Shown: positions 8,508 through 15,727 of the stretch, piece after piece
Position numbering within the stretch: the stretch's first letter is position 1
Layout: every line of letters begins with the position of its first letter
DNA from: Gilliamella sp. N-G2
Lineage (GTDB): Bacteria > Pseudomonadota > Gammaproteobacteria > Enterobacterales > Orbaceae
Direction: 5' to 3'
Assembly (NCBI RefSeq): GCF_002142215.1
Contig: NZ_NAST01000021.1
Location: 1-41,138, forward strand
DNA length: 41,138 nt
The notes under the pieces: generated by a model
What the model was told of the DNA's origin: nothing
Databases searched by the model: none
What the model saw: only the letters and a program-made list of their open reading frames with translations
Made by a program: the position numbers and the translations under genes

Positions 8508-10045
8508 ATCAAACATACTATACAATTTTAACTAAACGAGGAGCGGCACTATTAGCTAATGCTACCGCACTAGGTGTGCCACTGAAAATAACTCAAATGT
8601 CGGTTGGAGATGGTAACGGTAAAATACCAAAACCTGATGCAAACCAAACTCAATTAGTGCACGAAGTTAGACGTGCTGCTATCAACACACTATTTGTCGA
8701 TAAAGAAAATCCCAATCAAATTATTGCAGAACAAGTTATACCTGAGTCTGATGGAGGCTGGTTTATTCATGAAATTGGCTTGTTTGATGACAAAGGTAAT
8801 CTAATTGCCGTAGGTAACTGCCCTGCTACCTATAAGCCTAAATTAGCGGAAGGCAGTGGTCGCACACAAGTGATTAGAATGGTCATTATTGTCGACAATA
8901 CTCAATCTATTGAATTAAAAATCGATCCAGCTGTGGTATTGGCTACCCGAAAATATGTTGATGATTTAATTACCGCAAAAATGACGGCTCATGAAAAATC
9001 AACTAATCACCCAAATGCAACAACTTCATCAAAAGGATTTGTGCAATTAAATTCTTCCATCGATTCTAATCTTGAAAACCAAGCGTCAACGCCCATCGCA
9101 GTTAAAAAAGTCAATGATAACGTTAATTATGCTCATGCGCGAATTAATGATGTTCATGAATATGCTAAATCGATTAATAACGAAGTTATTTCGGCTCACA
9201 ACAGAATTAGTCAAGTACACAATTATTCAAAAGAAGTTGACGGCAGAGTAACTTCAGCTAACAACAGAATTACTAATGTTAATGAATACGCTAAATCGAT
9301 TAATAACGAAGTCATTTCTGCTCATAACAGAATTAGTCAAGTCCATGATTATTCGAAAGTGGTTAGCGGTAGAGTAGATAATATCGCTGATAAATTTCAA
9401 TCTGGCGGTTTTGAATCTCGCATGTATTCACAAGATAAGCGGTTTTATCAAGTGGTTCGAGACGATGGACTCGTTGGCATGTATAGTCTAGTAAAAAACT
9501 GTTTTTCGTGGTCTATCAATCACGACGGTTGGATAGATGGTTATTTGCCAGCTAGCAGAATTGGAAAATTAGATGAATTCGTTAGAGATAGAACGCCACC
9601 GGTAGGTGTGCCAATGCCCTGGCCACAGGTCTATCCTCCCGCTGGCTATTTTGAGTGTAACGGCTCAACATTCGATAAAAATAAATGTCCTAAACTAGCT
9701 GCAGCCTACCCATCAGGAATTTTACCCGATTTGCGTGGTGAATTTATTCGAGGCTGGGACAATGCCCGAGGAGCTGACCCGTATCGCGTAATATTAGACT
9801 GGCAACAAGACACTATTCGAAATATTTATGGTCGGTTCCCGGTTGTTACTCGTGCCGGTGGTGCTGAACCCATTACTGCAGATGGGGTGTTCCGATCTGA
9901 TTCAAGATGGAATGCTGCAGTAAAAATGGGTGATAGTGACAATTGGGGGCAAGTTTATTCATTTGACGCATCACGTGTTGTACCTGTCGCTCATGAAAAC
10001 CGCCCTCGCAATATCGCATTTATGTATATCGTTAAAGCAGAATAA
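8504..10045 (+). CDS. H: Tail fibre protein H, first copy, with coiled-coil-like repeats
   Basis: This 513-residue protein should be the receptor-binding fibre. Residues 1-155 form the tail-collar fibre N-domain that joins the baseplate (YYTILTKRGAALLANATALG; GGWFIHEIGLFDDKGNLIAVG). About residues 165-185 are a P2-type fibre repeat (HPNATTSSKGFVQLNS). Residues about 200-300 contain heptad-like repeats, with a 42-residue unit starting EYAKSINNEVISAHNRISQV present twice (126-base offset). The C-terminal part has a tail-collar domain (VGVPMPWPQVYPPAGYFECNGS; LPDLRGEFIRGWD) and ends SRVVPVAHENRPRNIAF. Compared with the second copy (10948) the two ends are nearly the same and the middle differs, which should change the receptor or its presentation. 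Confidence 0.88.
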   Translation: MNQTYYTILTKRGAALLANATALGVPLKITQMSVGDGNGKIPKPDANQTQLVHEVRRAAINTLFVDKENPNQIIAEQVIPESDGGWFIHEIGLFDDKGNLIAVGNCPATYKPKLAEGSGRTQVIRMVIIVDNTQSIELKIDPAVVLATRKYVDDLITAKMTAHEKSTNHPNATTSSKGFVQLNSSIDSNLENQASTPIAVKKVNDNVNYAHARINDVHEYAKSINNEVISAHNRISQVHNYSKEVDGRVTSANNRITNVNEYAKSINNEVISAHNRISQVHDYSKVVSGRVDNIADKFQSGGFESRMYSQDKRFYQVVRDDGLVGMYSLVKNCFSWSINHDGWIDGYLPASRIGKLDEFVRDRTPPVGVPMPWPQVYPPAGYFECNGSTFDKNKCPKLAAAYPSGILPDLRGEFIRGWDNARGADPYRVILDWQQDTIRNIYGRFPVVTRAGGAEPITADGVFRSDSRWNAAVKMGDSDNWGQVYSFDASRVVPVAHENRPRNIAFMYIVKAE

Positions 10046-10056
10046 AGGAGAAAATA

Positions 10057-10662
10057 ATGAAATATCAATTACAACCACAATCAGCAGTATTAGACAGCAA
10101 AGGATTAACAGTCTCAGCTGGTTGGGCTGTTGTTTATAATGTTGATGCAAAAGGTGAATTTTTACAAGCCACTTATCAATATTTACCAACGGGTGTTGGC
10201 TTACCGGCTCATGCTTACTTAGAAGCCCCGAAAAACGTGCAAGAAAATCAAGCCATCATCCATAATGGCCAACAGTGGACCTACCCTAAAGATTTACGTG
10301 GCACCACGATCTACTCTACCGAAACTGGAGCGGAAACGACTATGCAAGAGGTTGGTGACATTCCTGAAGGTTATACCACCTTAAAACCAGACAGTGTATT
10401 TGACAAATGGGATGGCAAAAAATGGCAATTAGATAAAAATAAACAGTACCAATCACAAGTTAACCAAGCGACAACTCAAAAAAAACAACTCATTTCCGAA
10501 GCAACATCGCAAATCAGTTATTTACAAGATGCAGTTGATTCGCAAATCGCCAGTGAACTAGAAATTCAATTACTCGGTGAATGGAAAAAATATCGCGCAC
10601 TAGTCAATCGCATTGATATTGAACAAGCACCAAATATCGATTGGCCAAAACAACCCAAATAG
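10057..10662 (+). CDS. G: Tail fibre assembly protein G, first copy
   Basis: Fibre assembly proteins of the P2 gpG / Mu gpU type chaperone folding of the fibre encoded just upstream. The 201-residue product has the family's N-terminal beta part (GLTVSAGWAVVYNVDAKGEF), the PKDLRGTTIYSTETGAETTM segment, and a helical C-terminus that includes QISYLQDAVDSQIASE and WKKYRALVNRIDIEQAPNIDWP. It starts eleven bases after the H stop with a GGAG ribosome site. It closely resembles the copy at 12568, as expected if both fibres share a conserved C-terminal region. Confidence 0.88.
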   Translation: MKYQLQPQSAVLDSKGLTVSAGWAVVYNVDAKGEFLQATYQYLPTGVGLPAHAYLEAPKNVQENQAIIHNGQQWTYPKDLRGTTIYSTETGAETTMQEVGDIPEGYTTLKPDSVFDKWDGKKWQLDKNKQYQSQVNQATTQKKQLISEATSQISYLQDAVDSQIASELEIQLLGEWKKYRALVNRIDIEQAPNIDWPKQPK

Positions 10663-10681
10663 CGTTAATTAATCAACAAAG

Positions 10682-10707
10682 ACCTTAGTGTTTTCCCTAA
10701 GGTTTTT
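10682..10707 (+). terminator. Terminator closing the V-W-J-I-H-G unit
   Basis: ACCTTAG (10682-10688) pairs with CTAAGGT (10697-10703) over an eight-base loop and runs into TTTTT. It lies 20 bases after the G stop and separates the first unit from the second fibre cassette. Confidence 0.8.
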
Positions 10708-10749
10708 GATTCATATTTTATAGCACTTATTGATTATCATTCTAGCTAC

Positions 10750-10770
10750 TTGTAATAAATTTTATTACAA
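10750..10770 (+). promoter_or_regulatory. 21-bp dyad upstream of the second fibre cassette, proposed Ogr-like site 2
   Basis: TTGTAAT, six bases, TATTACAA: the most symmetric of the three copies and nearly a perfect palindrome. It lies about 180 bases ahead of the second H. A possible -10 (GATTAT) is near 10796-10801, at a spacing similar to the other two copies. Confidence 0.6.
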
Positions 10771-10947
10771 ATTCATTCATTAACTAACTTTTTTAGATTA
10801 TGTCACTATCTTCAGCAAGCCATTTTATGAAATGCAAATTCAATGCATTTTATAAAGTATTCATAAACTAGACATTTAAAACAAACTCAATCAGCTCATT
10901 CGATCGCCTTATTGGCGATTCGAATTTTTATTTATAGGAATGAAAAT

Positions 10948-12552
10948 ATGAGTCAAAAATTTTATACGTTAATTACTCAACAAGGAGCAGCATTACTAGC
11001 GAATGCTACCGCTTTAGGTAAGCCACTCAAATTAAGTAAAATGGCTGTTGGTGATGCAAATGGTAATACGACAACACCCAATGCTAGTCAAACTAAACTA
11101 ATTCACAAAGTGTATCAAGCACCACTAAATTCATTAACCATTGATGAAAAAAATCCTAATCAAATTATTGCTGAGTTGGTCATTCCTGAAAATCAGGGCG
11201 GTTGGTTTATTAATGAAATTGGTTTATATGATGAAAGTGATACTTTAGTCGCTGTTGGTAATTGCCCTGCCACCTATAAACCACAACTATCAGAAGGCAG
11301 TGGTCGAACACAAGTTATCCGAATGATTATTGTGGTTGATAATGTTAATGCTGTGGCGCTTAAAATCGACCCATCAGTGGTATTAGCGACCCGTCAATAT
11401 GTGGATGATTTGATTACTTCTAAAATGACAGCTCATGAAAAGTCAACTAATCATCCAAATGCAACAACCTCATCAAAAGGATTTGTGCAATTAAATTCAG
11501 CTATTGATTCTAATCTCGAAAACCAAGCTGCAACACCATTAGCTGTCAAAAAAGCCTATGATTTAGCAAAAGGAGCGGTAAAAAAAACGGGTGACACCAT
11601 GATGGGGGAATTAATATTGTCGAAAAATGGACTGAAAATCAATTATGACAACAAAAATATAATGGCTCTTGTAACGTCAGATGATAATTATTCACACGTT
11701 TTTTATAATGCAGAAAAAAAACAATGGTTGAGTAAACTTATTTACAATTCGACTACAAATTCGTGGAATTTTCAATATATTGATGACGTAGCGATTAATG
11801 GTAAATCAGCGCTAAAAGCTGGAGATTACGGAATCGGTTCATTGACTGGTACTCCAATGACTAACCCTGATGAACGCTTACTAAGTGGTTGGTACGCAAC
11901 CAAAACATCAGATTTCCATGATTTGTCTGGCAACGATTCTGCTACTCTTGCGGTTTACGGTAGTTCACATAAAAATTTTTACGTTGAGCAATTATTTACT
12001 GTTGCGTCAAAAACACCTCGAATTTTCAGCCGTTGCGCGACATCAGAAGGCAAGCAGTCGTGGTATGAGTCAATCACAACGGCAAACGTTAATAATTATA
12101 TCCCCATCGGTGTGCCGTTGCCGTGGCCGACTAACAAACCACCTGAAGGATGGTTAGAATGTAATGGCTCGTGGTTCGATAAAAATCAATTCCCCAAATT
12201 GGCTGCTGCGTATCCAAATGGATCATTACCAGATTTGCGAGGCGTATTTATCAGGGGCAAGGATAATGGTCGAGGATTAGACCCAAATAGGGCTATTTTA
12301 AGTTATCAGGGCGATGCTATTCGAAATATTACAGGTGTTTGTGATAATGCGCTTTCAAGTATTGATGATAGCACGAGTGGTGCGTTTTATCGTCGAGCAG
12401 CACAAAATAGATATAAGATTTCACTGATCGCCAATGGGGGTGGCGGTGAAATTATGTGCGGTGATAATTTTGATGCATCACGAGTTGTACCAACTGCTAA
12501 TGAAAACCGACCTCGCAATATCGCATTTATGTATATCGTTAAAGCAGAATAA
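10948..12552 (+). CDS. H: Tail fibre protein H, second copy
   Basis: The ATG at 10948 has AGGA nine bases upstream and begins MSQKFYTLITQQGAALL, aligning with the first fibre; an in-frame start at 10912 only adds an unrelated leader. The 534-residue protein shares the N-terminal baseplate-attachment domain (GGWFINEIGLYDESD) and the HPNATTSSKGFVQLNS repeat. Its middle is different: a KTGDTMMGELILS motif typical of phage fibre repeats, then a stretch running from NYDNKNIMALVTSDDNYSH to SASKTPRIF-like collagen-free beta sequence with no heptads. The tail-collar domain (IGVPLPWPTNKPPEGWLECNGS) and a C-terminal end nearly the same as in copy one complete it. It is an alternative receptor-binding fibre with its own promoter-like box and terminator. 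Confidence 0.87.
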   Translation: MSQKFYTLITQQGAALLANATALGKPLKLSKMAVGDANGNTTTPNASQTKLIHKVYQAPLNSLTIDEKNPNQIIAELVIPENQGGWFINEIGLYDESDTLVAVGNCPATYKPQLSEGSGRTQVIRMIIVVDNVNAVALKIDPSVVLATRQYVDDLITSKMTAHEKSTNHPNATTSSKGFVQLNSAIDSNLENQAATPLAVKKAYDLAKGAVKKTGDTMMGELILSKNGLKINYDNKNIMALVTSDDNYSHVFYNAEKKQWLSKLIYNSTTNSWNFQYIDDVAINGKSALKAGDYGIGSLTGTPMTNPDERLLSGWYATKTSDFHDLSGNDSATLAVYGSSHKNFYVEQLFTVASKTPRIFSRCATSEGKQSWYESITTANVNNYIPIGVPLPWPTNKPPEGWLECNGSWFDKNQFPKLAAAYPNGSLPDLRGVFIRGKDNGRGLDPNRAILSYQGDAIRNITGVCDNALSSIDDSTSGAFYRRAAQNRYKISLIANGGGGEIMCGDNFDASRVVPTANENRPRNIAFMYIVKAE

Positions 12553-12567
12553 ATAGGAGAAAAAATA

Positions 12568-13176
12568 ATGAAATATGAATTACAACCACAATCAGCAGTA
12601 TTAGATAATAACGGCTTAACAATTTCACCAGGCTGGGCTGTTGTTTATAATGTTGATGCTAAAGGTGAATTTTTACAAGCCACCTATCAATATTTACCAA
12701 CAGGTGTTGGTTTACCAGCTAATGCTTATTTAGACGCACCAAAAAGCGTTAAAGATAATCAAGCCATTATTCACAATGGCCAACAGTGGACCTACCCTAA
12801 AGATTTACGTGGCACGATAATTTACTCAACCGAAACGGGTGCGGAAACGACCATGCAAGAAGTGGGTGAAATCCCTGATGGCTTTACAACATCAAAACCA
12901 ACCAGTGAATTTGATAGCTGGGATGGTAAAAAATGGCAATTAGATGTCAGCAAGCAGCATCAATATGAAGTCAATCAAGCTTCAGCTAAAAAAAATCAGC
13001 TTATTACTGATGCAACAGCGCAAATCAGTTATTTACAAGATGCGGTCGAATCAGAAATTGCCAGTAAACAAGAAAAACAATTACTCGCTGAATGGAAAAA
13101 ATATCGTGTGCTAGTTAATCGCATTGATATCGAACAAGCGCCAAATATCGATTGGCCAAATAATCCAAATAACTAA
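12568..13176 (+). CDS. G: Tail fibre assembly protein G, second copy
   Basis: A 202-residue paralogue of the protein at 10057, with the same blocks (GLTISPGWAVVYNVDAKGEF, PKDLRGTIIYSTETGAETTM, WKKYRVLVNRIDIEQAPNID). It starts 15 bases after the second fibre gene with AGGAG. The two copies diverge mainly in the C-terminal helical third. A dedicated chaperone for each fibre fits a cassette duplication of H and G together rather than of H alone. Confidence 0.87.
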   Translation: MKYELQPQSAVLDNNGLTISPGWAVVYNVDAKGEFLQATYQYLPTGVGLPANAYLDAPKSVKDNQAIIHNGQQWTYPKDLRGTIIYSTETGAETTMQEVGEIPDGFTTSKPTSEFDSWDGKKWQLDVSKQHQYEVNQASAKKNQLITDATAQISYLQDAVESEIASKQEKQLLAEWKKYRVLVNRIDIEQAPNIDWPNNPNN

Positions 13177-13190
13177 TTTTTGTATCAATT

Positions 13191-13236
13191 ACTGTCATTT
13201 ACTTATTCGATTTAGCATAGTAAATGACAGTTTCTT
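13191..13236 (+). terminator. Terminator closing the second fibre cassette
   Basis: A perfect 13-bp stem, ACTGTCATTTACT (13191-13203) with AGTAAATGACAGT (13219-13231), has a 15-base loop and is followed by TTCTTT. It ends the H-G cassette 15 bases after the stop codon. Confidence 0.78.
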
Positions 13237-13280
13237 TACCTGTTTTATTCATTCTATCTTATAAACATTTTTATTATAAG

Positions 13281-13301
13281 TTGTAACAATTTCCACTACA
13301 A
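13281..13301 (+). promoter_or_regulatory. 21-bp dyad upstream of the sheath gene, proposed Ogr-like site 3
   Basis: TTGTAAC, six bases, CACTACAA: both arms equal those of site 1. It lies about 100 bases ahead of FI, where P2 also has a late promoter (PF). A possible -10 (TAAATA) is at 13334-13339. Confidence 0.65.
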
Positions 13302-13387
13302 ATCCAATCACTAACTCCTTTGTTTTAAATATGTAAATATTGATAAGTACATTAACTTTACGATATGTAAACCACAACGGAGAACTT

Positions 13388-14563
13388 ATGGCTAACGACT
13401 ATCATCACGGCGTCCGAGTCATCGAAATCAATGAAGGTTCACGCTCTATCAGAACAGTATCAACTGCTGTTATTGGTATTGTTTGTACTGGCGATGATGC
13501 CGATGCGACGCATTTTCCACTTAACACCCCAGTTTTGATTACCAATGTCAATACTGCTATCGGTAAAGCTGGCTCAACAGGAACACTCAAACCAACACTA
13601 GAAGCAATTGCAGATCAGTGTTCACCGGTTATTGTTGCTGTTCGTGTTGAAACAGGTGCAACTGTTGCAGAAACAGAAGCAAATATTATTGGTACCACGA
13701 CTGAAGACGGCAAATATACTGGTATGAAAGCACTACTTTCAGCACAAACGCAATTGAAAGTAAAACCACGTATTTTAGGTGTACCTGGTTATGACTCATT
13801 ACCAGTTGCTACTGCGCTAGTTTCATTAGCACAAAAATTACGTGCCTTTTGTTATGTTTCTGCTTATGGCGCTAAAACCAAAGAGCAAGCGGTACTTTAT
13901 CGCGATAAATTAGGAGCTCGAGAAGCGATGGTAATTTGGCCTGATTTTGTCGGCTTTGATACCACACAAAAACAAAATGTTACTTTAGCTGCAACGGCTA
14001 GAGCGTTAGGTCTACGTGCCCAAATCGACCAAAAAGTTGGCTGGCATAAAACATTATCAAATGTCCCTGTCAATGGCGTCACAGGCATTTCTAACGATGT
14101 ATTTTGGGATTTGCAAGAAGAAAGCTCAGATTCAAATTACTTAAACGAACACGATGTAACAACTTTAATTTGCAATCAAGGTTATCGCTTCTGGGGCTCT
14201 CGTACCTGTTCTGCTGATACATTATTTGCGTTTGAAAACTACACTCGTACTGCACAAGTATTAGCTGACACTATCGCTGAAGCTCAATTCCAATTAGTTG
14301 ATGCACCAATGCATGCTTCTTTAATTAAAGATTTAATTGAATCAATCAATAATAAATTCCGTGAATTAAAATCTAACGGCTACATTATTGATGGTAAAGC
14401 ATGGTTTGATCCTGAAGCTAATACAGCAGACATTCTAAAAGCAGGCAAATTATATATCGATTATGATTATACCCCTGTCCCGCCACTTGAAAATCTTATG
14501 TTACGCCAACGCATTACCGATAAATATTTGGTTGAGCTGGCTAATTCAGTCGCCACTAACTAA
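13388..14563 (+). CDS. FI: Contractile tail sheath protein gpFI
   Basis: FI is the sheath subunit whose contraction drives the tube through the target envelope. The ATG at 13388, preceded by GGAG, gives 391 residues (P2 FI 396). It starts MANDYHHGVRVIEINEGSR and keeps the conserved TAVIGIVCTGDDADA, PRILGVPGYDS, RALGLRAQIDQKVGWHKTLS and NGVTGIS blocks, plus the C-terminal KLYIDYDYTPVPPLENL / RQRITDKYL needed for the inter-subunit mesh. An in-frame start at 13340 has no ribosome site. It opens the third transcription unit. The complete length argues against simple decay. Confidence 0.96.
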   Translation: MANDYHHGVRVIEINEGSRSIRTVSTAVIGIVCTGDDADATHFPLNTPVLITNVNTAIGKAGSTGTLKPTLEAIADQCSPVIVAVRVETGATVAETEANIIGTTTEDGKYTGMKALLSAQTQLKVKPRILGVPGYDSLPVATALVSLAQKLRAFCYVSAYGAKTKEQAVLYRDKLGAREAMVIWPDFVGFDTTQKQNVTLAATARALGLRAQIDQKVGWHKTLSNVPVNGVTGISNDVFWDLQEESSDSNYLNEHDVTTLICNQGYRFWGSRTCSADTLFAFENYTRTAQVLADTIAEAQFQLVDAPMHASLIKDLIESINNKFRELKSNGYIIDGKAWFDPEANTADILKAGKLYIDYDYTPVPPLENLMLRQRITDKYLVELANSVATN

Positions 14564-14576
14564 GGAGAACAATTAA

Positions 14577-15089
14577 ATGGCTCTACCTAAAAAACTCAAA
14601 TACTTTAACGTCTATGTCAACGGGACATCTTTTGCTGGTGAAGTCGAATCATTCACACCACCAAAACTAACCCGAAAATTTGAAAACTATCGTGGTGCAG
14701 GTATGCCTGGTAGTGTACCAATCGACATGGGATATGAAGATGATGCATTAAATGTTGAATGGACAATCGGTGGGTTAGCTCATGAAGTGCTAAAACAGCA
14801 TGGCGGCTTACTCAATGGCGTTACATTACGTTTTGCTGGTGCTTACCAAAAAGATGATAGTGAAGATTTTATTAAAGTCGAAATCATTGTTAACGGACGT
14901 CATAAAGAACAAGACCGTGGTGAACTAAAACAAGGTGAAAGCAACTCGACCAAAATCACTACGCAATGTACTTACTATAAAGAGATCATCAACAACGAAG
15001 AGATTACAGAAATCGACCTTATCAACATGATCGACAAAGTAAACGGCGAAGATCGTTTATCCAAAGCACGCAATGCCATTGGACTATAA
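14577..15089 (+). CDS. FII: Tail tube protein gpFII
   Basis: FII is the major tail tube subunit. The 170 residues are close to P2 FII (172), from MALPKKLKYFNVYVNGTSF through SFTPPKLTRKFENYRGAGMPG to the C-terminal KITTQCTYYKEIINNEEITEIDLINMI. It follows the sheath gene by 13 bases with AAGGAG as ribosome site, so sheath and tube should be made from one message in near-equal amounts. Confidence 0.95.
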   Translation: MALPKKLKYFNVYVNGTSFAGEVESFTPPKLTRKFENYRGAGMPGSVPIDMGYEDDALNVEWTIGGLAHEVLKQHGGLLNGVTLRFAGAYQKDDSEDFIKVEIIVNGRHKEQDRGELKQGESNSTKITTQCTYYKEIINNEEITEIDLINMIDKVNGEDRLSKARNAIGL

Positions 15090-15121
15090 CAATTAATTTA
15101 AAATTAACCATTTAAATAAAA

Positions 15122-15137
15122 AAGCCCGCAAGGGCTT
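15122..15137 (+). other. GCAA-tetraloop hairpin between tube and E genes
   Basis: AAGCCC and GGGCTT pair around a GCAA loop. Only a short CTT follows, so termination would be weak. It could lower expression of E and T relative to sheath and tube, or protect the 3' end of the tube message. Confidence 0.5.
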
Positions 15138-15154
15138 CTTACGAGGGAAAACAA

Positions 15155-15454
15155 ATGACTATCAGCAAAAAAATTACGTTAAAAACTGGACTAAAATCAG
15201 GTAAAACAACCATAAACGAAATTACTGTCCGCAAACCTTTAACTGGTGATTTACGTGGCGTTAAATTAATCGAATTTATTGATTTAGATATCGACTCATT
15301 AGCAAAAGTATTACCACGCATTACTACTCCATCAATTGCTGAACATGAAGTATTTAATTTAGATTTAATTGACTTATCAGAAATCACTAAAGAGGTAATC
15401 AATTTTTTGTCCCAGAACTCGAACGATGCCAACAAGGAATCCCCAACCGAGTAG
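15155..15454 (+). CDS. E: Tail assembly chaperone gpE (zero-frame product)
   Basis: This is the short form of the tail assembly chaperone that acts with the tape measure during tube building. The 99-residue product has the phage E/gp41 family layout, including KTTINEITVRKPLTGDLRG and a segment with SLAKVLPRIT. At 15403-15409 it contains T-TTT-TTG in the correct zero-frame phase (codons AAT TTT TTG), the slippery heptamer used by P2. A -1 slip there enters the E' frame. It sits between tube and tape-measure genes as in P2. Confidence 0.88.
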   Translation: MTISKKITLKTGLKSGKTTINEITVRKPLTGDLRGVKLIEFIDLDIDSLAKVLPRITTPSIAEHEVFNLDLIDLSEITKEVINFLSQNSNDANKESPTE

Positions 15455-15585
15455 AGGAGGCAATGGCAGATATTGCGCTAATCTTTCACTGGCAACCGTC
15501 TGCCATGGATGAATTAAACTTATCTGAACTTATGGAATGGCGAGAGCATGCTCGCGTCAGAAACGGTACCAATAATCCTGAATAA
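15155..15585 (+). CDS. E': Frameshift fusion gpE+E' (programmed -1 at TTTTTTG, 15403-15409)
   Basis: A -1 slip at the heptamer joins E codon 85 to an open frame continuing PELERCQQGIPNRVEEAM and then MADIALIFHWQPSAM to the stop at 15583, about 143 residues in total; P2 E+E' is 142. The E' portion from the ATG at 15463 (40 residues) has its own GAGGAGG ribosome site and matches the P2 GpE small-protein family (MADIA-x-IFHW, ELMEWREHA). The fusion could thus coexist with a free E' protein. The frame geometry is seen directly; use of the shift is inferred from P2 and lambda G/GT. Confidence 0.8.
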
Positions 15586-15727
15586 TCATTAACAAAATTA
15601 TCCAAAATAAAAGGTACCGTTTGACTACATTGATTTTTAAATAATTTAAATAATCGAATCAGTACTTAATTAATGCGCTCAACATAAACATCATTAATCA
15701 AAATCAGAAAATAAAAGTTTATTAATT

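Noticed and set aside
10912-10947. Upstream start for the second tail fibre
   Set aside because: It adds a leader absent from the first fibre; the ATG at 10948 has AGGA and aligns with the paralogue.
8504-13176. Invertible tail-fibre segment (Mu/P1 Gin or Cin type)
   Set aside because: Both fibre genes point the same way, and no invertase gene or inverted crossover sites were seen.
13340-13387. Upstream start for the sheath protein
   Set aside because: It overlaps the proposed promoter, and the ATG at 13388 has GGAG and matches the P2 FI N-terminus.
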